The notes below the pieces were generated by a model. The model was not told the origin of the DNA and did not search any database. It saw nothing but the letters and a program-made list of their open reading frames with translations. Positions 1-7,025 of a stretch of 27,825 bases of DNA are shown in pieces. Source of the stretch: Tritrichomonas musculus (lineage: Eukaryota; Parabasalia; Tritrichomonadida; Tritrichomonadidae); the NCBI GenBank assembly GCA_039105265.1, contig JAPFFF010000283.1, positions 1-27,825 on the forward strand, in the 5' to 3' direction. Position 1 is the first letter of the stretch. Every line of letters begins with the position of its first letter. Position numbers and translations under genes: made by a program.

Positions 1-475
1 GTTCAATAACATGAAGTTTTCGATAATCAATTCCATTGAAGAAATAGAATACATCATTATGGAAATAATAGTTTTCAAATTTATGTTCATTATAATTGTT
101 AACAACAATTGCATCATCAGGAATTGATGAAACATATTCATATTGTATTTGACGATTTGATGTTTTATTCATTTGATTTGTTGTTTGAGAAACCCATTGA
201 AGATTTTCAATATGATAATCATCACGAATTCGATTTCGATGGTCAATTTGATTTTTATGTTCTGGGTCATCATTTGGAATGAATTGTAAAGCAATTAATC
301 GATGTTTTAAATAAGTTTGTGAATTCAAATGAACTCTTGGATATCCTTCTTGATTATTATGTTCTTTCACTTCAAGATGATTGTCTTTACGACGAATTGT
401 GAAAGGAAATTGATTTAAAATTTCATAATCATCATGGTCAAGTAATGGAACGAATTCAACAGTTTGTTCAGACAT
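1..475 (-). CDS. HNH endonuclease-like protein, partial (3' end beyond window)
   Basis: A minus-strand frame starting at ATG 475 runs open to the left edge (158 residues visible). An HNH-type core is readable at about residues 58-100: RLIALQFIPN, then QIDHRNRIRDDYHIENLQW, which gives the Asp-His, Asn and His-x-x-Asn-Leu pattern of HNH_3-type nucleases. Before it, FPFTIRRKD resembles the N-terminal strand region of the second HNH gene in this element (6246-6641), so the two are probably paralogues. It lies 50 bp downstream of the capsid gene, in the same direction. Role unknown: such genes in mobile DNA may act as homing or processing nucleases (inference). The start is the first ATG after an A+T promoter-like stretch. 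Confidence 0.75.
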   Translation of the reverse strand, partial: MSEQTVEFVPLLDHDDYEILNQFPFTIRRKDNHLEVKEHNNQEGYPRVHLNSQTYLKHRLIALQFIPNDDPEHKNQIDHRNRIRDDYHIENLQWVSQTTNQMNKTSNRQIQYEYVSSIPDDAIVVNNYNEHKFENYYFHNDVFYFFNGIDYRKLHVIE

Positions 476-525
476 TTGAAAGATAAAAAAATGTTAAAAT
501 TATTTTTTTAAATTAATTTTGAAAT

Positions 526-2556
526 TTATGCGTTTATTTGTGAACCAGCTGGAGATTCATCATCGATGTACTCTAATCCATTAAGTGAAAGTTTGAAGTA
601 AGTATCCCTAGTTAAAAACAACTGGGGTGGAGGAGGTCTGATTACATTACCAGATGGTTCAATTATGTGATAATAAGTGTCATTCTCACCTGTATATATT
701 GGTTGACCATTTACTTGAACCTGAATGTTACCAAATCCACCATCCAAACCATCATAACAATAACCAGCAGATGAACGTTCAGTTTGAATATTGAAAACAA
801 AGCTAGAAGCATCACTTAAAGTATTCTTGTAGCGAACTCCATTTGCATCATTCTTTGGCATAGTCATTGAGTCCTCAAATTCTTTAGTGCATTGTAATGA
901 TATTGCATCAAGGTCTCCAGCGGTTAATTGATTCTCAAAGAATCTTGCACCAATTGTTGAAACATTTTCATCTGGGAAGTTCTTTCCGCCAATATTGAGA
1001 TAACAATTTTGATATACTGGATTTTCGAAAACAGTGAGGTCATTATGATGCTTTGGAAACATAATTGACATTGTTGTAACATTAATTAATGGAATATTCA
1101 ATGTTGACTTAATTCCATTTGCGGCAGGAGCAATTGGGAATGAATGGTAATCAACTTTCTGAGATGGGATTATAATTCCTTCACGGAGAATATTTTCAAT
1201 TCCTCTTCTAGTAGATTCACAGACACCATAACCTTGCATATTTGATTTACATAATGTGATTGTCATTCTGTTTACAGTTAATGTAGCTTTCTGTGATGAA
1301 TATGTTTCGTTATGAAGTTGTGATTTAGCATCATGAATTGATTGAAGAGTCTGCTTAGCAGAAACAACTGGCGTTTTAACAATTTGCCAAGCATAATATC
1401 TTCCATTCTTGTCAGAATGATTTAATGGAGGTAATGTTACAGCAGGATTATGAACACAAATTTCTTCATCAGTTGCACCTGGTTGGAGTCCAAATTCTTC
1501 AAATTCTTCCTTTGTGTAACTGAAATTGAATTCCAAATCTGTAAGAATATCAGTGTAACCAGTACTTCCATCATCATTATCCCATTGTTCACCAATTCGA
1601 TATTGAATCTTGTATTTAACAGGTGTTGGAGTTGGTTCAGGAGATGGGTCTGGAGTTGGTTCAGGAGATGGTTCGGGAGATGGGTCTGGAGATGGAGTTC
1701 CAGGTCCTGGTATAATAGCTTCATTACCAATTTGTGTAAATTGATGTTTCAAATGACCGCGAGCTTTAATTTCTTTCAATCGTTCTAATTCAGCAGATGT
1801 AACAGAATCATTATCTTCAAGATAAGCCTTTGTTTCAGCAACAGTATAAGGGTCAATTGCTGCCCAAACTAATCCTGCAGGAGTTACTTGGAAACGAATT
1901 GATAAATCACCTATGATTCCATTTGGGAATAAATCGAAAGCTTGAAGGGCAAGTAAATCATCAAATGGAACGTTCAAATCAAATTCAACTTGTGATTTAC
2001 CATTAGATTTGAATGAATTTAGATTAACATAAGTACCTGCAACAGTTTGTGAATAATTTGAAACGTTTTCCCAAAGTGAATGAACAAATCGTCTTCGCTT
2101 TTTTTCAGTTTCTGGTTTCACAGCAGAGTATAAAAATCCTTCTCGAACACATTCGTTTTGCTGATATCCAACATTTACATTATTATGAAGAATTTCCAAT
2201 CTGTCGAATAATTGATTTGAAGATTTAAGTCCGACGAATAATTTGTAGAAGTTATTTGGGTCATCAATTTGTTGTAATTTAGCTAAATCAGTATTCAATT
2301 GTAAATCCAATTTGACATGAAATGTTAAGAATCCTTTATCAACATCAGATATGAAATGGTCTGGATGCGTTAAACTGATTTGAGAATATTGTCCTTGATG
2401 AAATGGTGCAGGTTGGTCATGACAATCAACAGTTCTGAATGAAAATGAGCGTGTACCATCATTAGTATTAATCATTTCACGCATCTTATTAAATGTATCA
2501 AGAACGTTTCCTGCTTCAATTTTGTAATTATGTGCTCTTTCGTTGCGATACAACAT
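526..2556 (-). CDS. Probable major capsid protein of the Polinton
   Basis: 676 residues from ATG 2556; a frame-extending TTG 12 bp further upstream is unlikely to be a eukaryotic start. I assign it by size, position and context: it is the largest non-polymerase protein, in the structural-gene half of the element and near the packaging ATPase, and it is rich in beta-prone segments such as FLTFHVKLDLQL, QVEFDLNVPFDD and LSIRFQVTPAG. Double jelly-roll capsid proteins of about this length are known for Mavericks. I cannot verify the fold by eye. A Pro/Ser/Glu/Thr-rich hinge with PSPEPTP-type repeats (about residues 290-320) separates two halves. Divergent from the small basic protein gene at 2599. 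The frame looks whole. Confidence 0.65.
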   Translation of the reverse strand: MLYRNERAHNYKIEAGNVLDTFNKMREMINTNDGTRSFSFRTVDCHDQPAPFHQGQYSQISLTHPDHFISDVDKGFLTFHVKLDLQLNTDLAKLQQIDDPNNFYKLFVGLKSSNQLFDRLEILHNNVNVGYQQNECVREGFLYSAVKPETEKKRRRFVHSLWENVSNYSQTVAGTYVNLNSFKSNGKSQVEFDLNVPFDDLLALQAFDLFPNGIIGDLSIRFQVTPAGLVWAAIDPYTVAETKAYLEDNDSVTSAELERLKEIKARGHLKHQFTQIGNEAIIPGPGTPSPDPSPEPSPEPTPDPSPEPTPTPVKYKIQYRIGEQWDNDDGSTGYTDILTDLEFNFSYTKEEFEEFGLQPGATDEEICVHNPAVTLPPLNHSDKNGRYYAWQIVKTPVVSAKQTLQSIHDAKSQLHNETYSSQKATLTVNRMTITLCKSNMQGYGVCESTRRGIENILREGIIIPSQKVDYHSFPIAPAANGIKSTLNIPLINVTTMSIMFPKHHNDLTVFENPVYQNCYLNIGGKNFPDENVSTIGARFFENQLTAGDLDAISLQCTKEFEDSMTMPKNDANGVRYKNTLSDASSFVFNIQTERSSAGYCYDGLDGGFGNIQVQVNGQPIYTGENDTYYHIIEPSGNVIRPPPPQLFLTRDTYFKLSLNGLEYIDDESPAGSQINA

Positions 2557-2598
2557 TTTGAATAACAAAAAAAGTACTATTATGGGTCTTTTTTCATA
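2557..2598. promoter_or_regulatory. Compact divergent promoter between capsid and basic-peptide genes
   Basis: Only 42 bp separate the ATGs of two divergent genes. On the plus strand TTTTTTCATA ends directly at ATG 2599; TCATA fits the T. vaginalis initiator core TCA-Py-(T/A), and untranslated leaders of a few bases are usual there. Use as a start site is inferred. Confidence 0.4.
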
Positions 2599-2862
2599 AT
2601 GAAAACAATGGGTATCGGAATCTTCAAAAAAATGAAAAACGCTTTTAAATCTGTAGGTAATACAATAAAGAATGTTGCAACTAAGGTTGGTAAAGCACTT
2701 CCCAAAGTTGTTGAAGTTGGTAAAAGAGTAACTAATGCTGTAAAACCTGTTTTGGGTGGAATACCTCTTATTGGTGATGCTGTTAGAGCAATTGATACAG
2801 GATTAAATTTTGCTGACAAAGGTCTTAAAATTGGTAAAAGTTTAATTGATGAAGTAGCATGA
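2599..2862 (+). CDS. Small basic amphipathic protein of the Polinton
   Basis: 87 residues from ATG 2599, with no recognised domain. The N-terminal half is Lys-rich and helix-prone (IFKKMKNAFKSVGNTIKNVA, then KVGKALPKVVEVGKRV). The C-terminal half is more hydrophobic and Gly-rich (VLGGIPLIGDAVRAIDTGLN, DKGLKIGKSLID). Lysines recur every few residues on what would be one helix face, so a membrane-active or DNA-binding amphipathic peptide is plausible. By position next to the capsid gene it may correspond to the small cationic virion proteins of adenovirus-like elements (pVI- or pX-like); that is inference only. It starts a run of plus-strand small genes. Confidence 0.7.
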   Translation: MKTMGIGIFKKMKNAFKSVGNTIKNVATKVGKALPKVVEVGKRVTNAVKPVLGGIPLIGDAVRAIDTGLNFADKGLKIGKSLIDEVA

Positions 2863-2892
2863 AAATGATTAAATTGTATTTTTTTATTTTAA

Positions 2893-3354
2893 ATGGATTT
2901 GAAAGTAATTAATGAAATAACTACTGAAATAAAGAATTTTAAATCAATTGAGGAGTTCAATCTGTACTATCAGAAACACAAAGATGACATGAACAACCAG
3001 ACGACTCAATATCTAAATCGGGTTTACAAAATTGTTACACCAGATGGTGTTGAATACAGAATCACAAAAAAGAATTGTCAAAAAGAAGGTACAAAACGAG
3101 TTGGGGGAGATATATTTTTAAAGAAAGTTGTCAAAACTAATGAATTGAAAGAACTTGAACAAGATGTTATTAAAGCAGATATTGAGAATCTCAAAAGTAT
3201 GTTCTCACAAAATTTGTCAACTTTTGATAACGAGATTAAAGATTTGAAACAAAGCTATGAACTTAAATTCACAACATTAGATAAAAAAATTGCTGAATTA
3301 ACCAATACTGTAAATCAGATTGCCAAATATATTAACCAACAAATGTTGGATTAG
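2893..3354 (+). CDS. Unknown Polinton protein with C-terminal coiled coil
   Basis: 153 residues starting at ATG 2893, 30 bp after the preceding stop. No family recognised. Residues 1-80 form a Lys/Asn-rich region with ITPDGVEYRITKKN-like strands (KIVTPDGVEYRITKKN) and a short Gly pair in KRVGGDIFLKK. From about residue 85 to the end the sequence is a strong coiled-coil candidate, with heptad-spaced Leu/Ile/Phe (for example DNEIKDLKQSYELKFTTLDK, KIAELTNTVNQIAKY). Such a protein could trimerise, as fibre or scaffold proteins do, but nothing in the sequence proves it. It lies among structural-type genes between the basic peptide gene and the 88-residue minus-strand gene. Confidence 0.65.
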   Translation: MDLKVINEITTEIKNFKSIEEFNLYYQKHKDDMNNQTTQYLNRVYKIVTPDGVEYRITKKNCQKEGTKRVGGDIFLKKVVKTNELKELEQDVIKADIENLKSMFSQNLSTFDNEIKDLKQSYELKFTTLDKKIAELTNTVNQIAKYINQQMLD

Positions 3355-3389
3355 ATTTCGCAGCTTGCTCAAGCTAAAATATAAATATT

Positions 3390-3656
3390 TTAGATTTTAT
3401 CGCATCGAGGGACAACTGAATGATTTAATGAATAAGTGTGAAAATTCAATTTTTTTGTTGTTGATACTTGAGGTTCATGTTGAATACTTCCTTTATCCTC
3501 GTATTTCTTAACAGTTGGTGCAGAATTAATTCTGGTACGTTCTTTTTGCATTTTAAGTTGTAATCTATCGTAGTGATTCATTCTTTTATCATCATGAATG
3601 GTTCGTTTTTGTTCGTAACTCGTAGAGTTTGAACTCACTTGTGAGTGAAAGGACAT
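3390..3656 (-). CDS. Small basic hypothetical protein
   Basis: 88 residues on the minus strand, filling the gap between two plus-strand genes and divergent from the gene at 3672 with only 15 bp between the ATGs. Rich in Ser, Lys, Arg, His and Gln (EQKRTIHDDKRMNHYDRLQL, KMQKERTRINS). No domain recognised; probably disordered and nucleic-acid or protein binding at most. The case for a real gene rests on ATG start, tight fit in a compact element and a distinct promoter-sized gap. It could still be a chance frame. Confidence 0.5.
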   Translation of the reverse strand: MSFHSQVSSNSTSYEQKRTIHDDKRMNHYDRLQLKMQKERTRINSAPTVKKYEDKGSIQHEPQVSTTKKLNFHTYSLNHSVVPRCDKI

Positions 3657-3671
3657 TTTTGCTTCGATTAA

Positions 3672-3902
3672 ATGTCTGAATTAAACGAATATAAGAAGGA
3701 GATTCCTGAACTTAAACGTATCAAACGAACCCTCAAAGAAAAATGTTATGATTACAAGCAACATCTAAATAATGTCAAATCTGGAATGCTTGGTTCCAGT
3801 GGGCTTGCTGTTCGTGAATCATTAATTGAAGATATTAATTCATTAAAGGAAAAAGTAAAAAAATTGGAAAACGAATTGAATGAATTAGCTAACAAGGATT
3901 GA
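3672..3902 (+). CDS. Short coiled-coil protein
   Basis: 76 residues from ATG 3672. Two charged helical stretches flank a short Gly/Ser break (MLGSSGLAVRES): the N-terminal KKEIPELKRIKRTLKEKC and the C-terminal INSLKEKVKKLENELNELAN, which has clean heptad spacing of Leu/Val. It looks like a helical hairpin or dimeric coiled coil. No enzyme motif. It sits in the structural cluster of the Polinton, 37 bp ahead of the next gene. Function unknown; a small scaffold or adaptor is possible. Confidence 0.6.
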   Translation: MSELNEYKKEIPELKRIKRTLKEKCYDYKQHLNNVKSGMLGSSGLAVRESLIEDINSLKEKVKKLENELNELANKD

Positions 3903-3939
3903 GTAATCTACGAATAAAGGTTTTTTTAGATTGAAATCA

Positions 3940-4545
3940 ATGTCGAATGTATTACGGAAAGCAAGAATATTAAGTTCTGAAAATGATGCTTCGGTAAAAC
4001 AGAGCCAAGAAACTAATGTTGAAATCAAAATCAAACCATCGAATTCACAACCGGTTGGTCAACCAATTAGTCAACCTGTTTATTACCCAAATGTTCCCCA
4101 AATGAATTCACAATCTAGGGACGTAAATTTTACTATACCGGAGGAGAATTCTCAATATCAATTTCAACCTCCAACAAGCAATCTTTCCCAAGACCGTGGA
4201 ATTGCAGATTTGGGAAATGAAATTGAGGATTTGACTGTCAAGAACAAATTTTTAGAATTACTGGTCGAAATGTATTCTGAAAATCCATTGAAAATCAATT
4301 CATACGTTGTTTGTAAATCATCTCTTTTGATGAATATGATTAAATTGTTAACTGATTGTGACAAAGTTGATTTTGTAATTGAAGATGATGAACCTGGTTG
4401 CTGTTTGGGAACTACTTCAAAATTTATCAAAATTGACAAAATTATTGTTACCAAAGATGGTAAATCAGAAGAATTGAAATACTGTTATAATAATATTTAC
4501 ACCGAGTTTGTGAAATACTCCATATCATTAAAATACTGTTATTAA
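3940..4545 (+). CDS. Unknown Polinton protein with disordered N-terminus
   Basis: 201 residues from ATG 3940; the open frame extends three codons upstream to a TTG, but ATG is the likely start. Residues 1 to about 85 are Gln/Ser/Pro/Asn-rich and probably disordered (SNSQPVGQPISQPVYYPN). From about residue 88 a folded region follows, with a helix (GNEIEDLTVKNKFLELLVEM) and alternating strands that include a Cys pair in DDEPGCCLGTT. The last 25 residues contain LKYCY twice. I do not recognise a family. The gene lies between the coiled-coil gene and a small membrane-protein gene, all in one direction with short gaps. Confidence 0.6.
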   Translation: MSNVLRKARILSSENDASVKQSQETNVEIKIKPSNSQPVGQPISQPVYYPNVPQMNSQSRDVNFTIPEENSQYQFQPPTSNLSQDRGIADLGNEIEDLTVKNKFLELLVEMYSENPLKINSYVVCKSSLLMNMIKLLTDCDKVDFVIEDDEPGCCLGTTSKFIKIDKIIVTKDGKSEELKYCYNNIYTEFVKYSISLKYCY

Positions 4546-4561
4546 AATTATTCTTTTAAAA

Positions 4562-4693
4562 ATGTTAACTGAAATTCTTTTGGGAACTATTTTGGTTGTT
4601 CATGTTATTGAATTGTGTGTAATAATTACTGTTTTCAAAGAAGATGAACCCCCTGAACTCACAGAGGAGATGCGCTCGAAGCTTTACTCATAA
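4562..4693 (+). CDS. 43-residue single-pass membrane peptide
   Basis: An ATG-started frame of 43 codons exactly fills the gap between the 201-residue gene and the ATPase, with 16 bp before it and 3 bp after it. The product begins MLTEILLGTILVVHVIELCV and continues IITVF, a continuous hydrophobic run of about 20 residues, followed by an acidic tail (KEDEPPELTEEMRSKLYS). This is a classical single transmembrane segment with a short charged tail. Function unknown; small membrane proteins occur in virus-like elements with internal membranes or lytic steps, but that link is inference. Confidence 0.55.
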   Translation: MLTEILLGTILVVHVIELCVIITVFKEDEPPELTEEMRSKLYS

Positions 4694-4696
4694 TAA

Positions 4697-5611
4697 ATGA
4701 AACCCAGCAAATTTGATTACAAAACAATATTTTTTTCAGATACTTCTGACTATGATGATGACTTTGAGTCATTCGAAGAACACAAGATGATTATGAAGCC
4801 TATTATGATTGAAAAGCCCTTTGATATTGATTTTGAAATGAATCGAGCGTACAAAAAAAATGAATCAAAAATAATGTCAGAATCTATTCGTCCAATTGGT
4901 CCTGGAATCTATGCTAATTATAATTCTCTAAACATTATTGTTGGAGCACAGGGTAAAGGTAAATCACACATTGTATTAAGAGATATAATTCAAATATCTC
5001 GATTGAAGGAGTCAAATGTACATCAAATTGTGTATATTAGCAAGAATGGAGTTATAAATGATTCTACATTTGAAGCTCAACGCGAATTGATAAATTTACC
5101 TGTGAAAGTTGTTTCCGACACAAATGCTGAAGCTTATTTAAAAGAATTGGATTTATGGAAGGAATTATACGTCAGATATACAAGTGTTGGGAGGATTACA
5201 ATTAATGAAGATAAACTAGAAAAAATGTTTCAATTCCTTAATATCAATAAACTTGGAAAACCAAACGTTCCATTAAATACAATAATTCTGTGTGAAGACT
5301 TCATTAAATCGAAATTGTTAAAATCTGCTTACTTCACAAATTATATAACTCAATTGAGACACAAACATTCAATCGTTTATGTGAACGTTCAATTCTTCAA
5401 AGCGATTCCAACAGATTATAAGAATAATTGTACTTCATTCTTTATTTTCAATGGATTCTCAAGGCAAAAGTTGAATTACATATATCAACAAGTTGTTATG
5501 CCAGTTGAATTTGAAGATTTGTGGAGACAATATAATCGAATGAAGAATCATGATTTTGTTTTGGTGAATACACGAGAAGGAAGTATTGAATTTATAAGAT
5601 TCAACCAGTAA
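4697..5611 (+). CDS. A32-type (FtsK/HerA-like) genome-packaging ATPase
   Basis: 304 residues from ATG 4697. A P-loop is clear at about residues 80-90 (IIVGAQGKGKSH, fitting GxxGxGKS). A Walker B-like segment follows near residue 195-203 (NTIILCEDF). A later polar strand, HSIVYVNVQFF, matches the sensor strand with Gln seen in A32-like packaging ATPases. The first 60 residues are acidic (DTSDYDDDFESFEEH). Proteins of this class pump DNA into preformed capsids, and one is present in nearly every Maverick. The start lies 3 bp after the stop of the membrane-peptide gene, and TACTCATAATAA just before the ATG contains a TCATA initiator-like core. The frame looks whole. Confidence 0.85.
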   Translation: MKPSKFDYKTIFFSDTSDYDDDFESFEEHKMIMKPIMIEKPFDIDFEMNRAYKKNESKIMSESIRPIGPGIYANYNSLNIIVGAQGKGKSHIVLRDIIQISRLKESNVHQIVYISKNGVINDSTFEAQRELINLPVKVVSDTNAEAYLKELDLWKELYVRYTSVGRITINEDKLEKMFQFLNINKLGKPNVPLNTIILCEDFIKSKLLKSAYFTNYITQLRHKHSIVYVNVQFFKAIPTDYKNNCTSFFIFNGFSRQKLNYIYQQVVMPVEFEDLWRQYNRMKNHDFVLVNTREGSIEFIRFNQ

Positions 5612-5662
5612 GTACAAAAAAAATATTTTGGCTATGCTAAATCCGCTAGGAACCATACACAA

Positions 5663-5680
5663 TTAACAGTTAACTGTTAA
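5663..5680. repeat. Perfect 18-bp palindrome in convergent intergenic gap
   Basis: TTAACAGTTAACTGTTAA is a perfect palindrome between the convergent ATPase and 153-residue genes. TAACTG, the classical Myb-type core, is read on both strands. It could be a protein-binding site or help end transcripts arriving from both sides; neither is shown. Confidence 0.5.
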
Positions 5681-5701
5681 ATAGACAAAAAAATATTCAA
5701 T

Positions 5702-6163
5702 TTATTCATCAAGAACAATATCTTGATGGTTTCCTTTAAATATTTGTGGTTCAGGTATTTCATATTTCTCACGAAGTTTCAAAATCATTTCTTGATTTGA
5801 TTTGTTAATTCGTTCAATTGAATAATTGTAAAACGAATGTTCTTTAAATGTTTGAACATCTGTGTTACCATTAACAAATGTTTCAAAAGAATTTATGTTA
5901 ATCCTTCGTCGGAGATTTGATGTTAGAATTACATGTTCAAGATTCATATCTTTCAATTGATTTGGATAAATTCGTGTGATTTTTTTGTCGGAATTGGTTA
6001 ATGAAATGTATAACACACGAACAAGGTAAGTACCTTTTCCGATATTAATTGGAAATCGTTCACAAAGTAATGTAAAATCACATTTTTGATATTCATTTGG
6101 ATTTGGTAATAATGAGATTAATGAATTGATGTATTCATATACTCGAAGGTTAGATGTTGTCAT
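5702..6163 (-). CDS. Unknown 153-residue Polinton protein
   Basis: 153 residues from ATG 6163, convergent with the ATPase gene. No domain recognised. The N-terminus (MTTSNLRVYEYINSLISLL) is helix-prone, the middle has alternating strands with a Gly break (FPINIGKGTYLVRVLYISLT), then an Arg cluster (TSNLRRRININ), and the end is helical and charged (NQEMILKLREKYEIPEPQIF). Upstream of the ATG is the A+T-rich box shared with the HNH, KilA-N and polymerase genes, which suggests membership in the same expression class. Function not inferred. Confidence 0.6.
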   Translation of the reverse strand: MTTSNLRVYEYINSLISLLPNPNEYQKCDFTLLCERFPINIGKGTYLVRVLYISLTNSDKKITRIYPNQLKDMNLEHVILTSNLRRRININSFETFVNGNTDVQTFKEHSFYNYSIERINKSNQEMILKLREKYEIPEPQIFKGNHQDIVLDE

Positions 6164-6245
6164 TTGATTACAAAATAAAAAATTGAAAATAAATTTTAAA
6201 AATTGAGTTTCGGAAGAAATGCAAAAAAAATAATTGTTAATTGAT

Positions 6246-6641
6246 TTAATAAATTATACCAGATGGTGTATAACGTACACATCGAGAATCATTAGTCCAA
6301 CAAAGATTGTCAATATGATAATCAAATTTGTTATGATTAATATGCTTAACAAATTTATAATTATTAGGGTTTGGAATAAATTGTTTAGCGATTAATTCAT
6401 GTTTTTTATATAATTTTCCGTTCAATTTAACATGTGGACAATTGTTTTTCATGATTTCTTCTAAAACACGTTCACCACGACCCAGTGTAATAATAAATGG
6501 AAATTCGGTTTGAATTGCATACTTGTATTCAAAATTAAGTAATGGAACATAAGTAGTATCAGGTTTTGATTCAATTATATATTTCAAAAATTCATCAAAT
6601 ATAATTTCGTCAGCATATTCATGAATGTAATTTGTTGTCAT
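6246..6641 (-). CDS. HNH endonuclease-like protein
   Basis: 131 residues from ATG 6641. The HNH-type core is at about residues 83-117: KKHELIAKQFIPN followed by VKHINHNKFDYHIDNLCW, with His-Ile-Asn-His, Asn and His-Ile-Asp-Asn-Leu in the expected order. The N-terminal part (YVPLLNFEY and FPFIITLG) resembles the partial HNH protein at 1-475, so a duplicated gene family inside one element is likely. Compact size is typical of HNH_3 proteins in phages and large DNA viruses. It may cut or nick DNA for element replication or spread (inference). Its 5' side holds the 65-bp hairpin array. Confidence 0.75.
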   Translation of the reverse strand: MTTNYIHEYADEIIFDEFLKYIIESKPDTTYVPLLNFEYKYAIQTEFPFIITLGRGERVLEEIMKNNCPHVKLNGKLYKKHELIAKQFIPNPNNYKFVKHINHNKFDYHIDNLCWTNDSRCVRYTPSGIIY

Positions 6642-6671
6642 TTTATAGTAGAAAAAAAATTAAAAAAAATT

Positions 6672-6691
6672 AAATTTGAAAAATTAATTTT
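6672..6691 (-). promoter_or_regulatory. A+T box upstream of the second HNH gene
   Basis: AAATTTGAAAAATTAATTTT (plus-strand reading) starts 31 bp from the ATG at 6641. Nearly the same sequence occurs 33 bp from the KilA-N ATG and about 31 bp from the polymerase ATG. Looser forms lie at 6181-6198 and 510-525 before the 153-residue and first HNH genes. A shared promoter module is inferred from sequence plus spacing. Confidence 0.4.
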
Positions 6692-6742
6692 GAGAAGATG
6701 ACAAAAAAATAATTTCTAAACAGATTTTTTTTCCGGTTAGTT

Positions 6743-7000
6743 TTGACATTGATTCCAGACATTGGTTATCAACATTTATTCGAGCGGAGGATTTCCTACG
6801 GACATTTTTGACATTGGTTTCAGACCTTAGTTATCAACATTTATTCACTGGTCGGAATTCCGGCTAACGATTTTAACATTGGTTTTACAGCTTGGTTATC
6901 AACATTTATTCGTTAGTGCATTTTCGCACCGACCGATTTGACATTGATTTTCATAGTTGGTTATCAACATTTATTCGTGTAGGAGTTTTCTCCTAGACGC
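6743..7000. repeat. Array of four 65-bp units: constant blocks alternating with variable hairpins
   Basis: TTATCAACATTTATTC occurs at 6766, 6831, 6896 and 6961, a period of exactly 65 bp. TTGACATTG (or TTAACATTG) starts at 6743, 6808, 6873 and 6938, with the same period. Between constant blocks lie four different inverted repeats: near 6785-6800 (GGAGGATTTCCTAC-like), 6851-6864 (GTCGGAATTCCGGC), 6916-6929 (GTGCATTTTCGCAC) and 6980-6995 (TAGGAGTTTTCTCCTA). The hairpin sequence changes while stem and unit length are kept. The array lies between the stop of the KilA-N gene and the 5' end of the HNH gene. It may be a replication, partition, packaging or protein-binding site. Confidence 0.85.
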
Positions 7001-7025
7001 AAAAAAAATAATTTTGTTAATTGAT

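Noticed and set aside
1437-1788. Two open frames overlapping the capsid gene in other frames
   Set aside because: They arise from the Pro/Ser hinge repeat (yielding Leu/His/Gln or Trp/Arg-rich text) and start at non-ATG or internal codons; shadows of the capsid gene.
4164-4454. 96-residue minus-strand frame
   Set aside because: Lies wholly opposite the 201-residue gene with no domain, promoter or own space.
6743-7000. CRISPR-like array (constant blocks with variable spacers)
   Set aside because: The variable parts are palindromic hairpins, units are only four, and the context is a eukaryotic Maverick with no cas genes. It is a structured repeat array instead.
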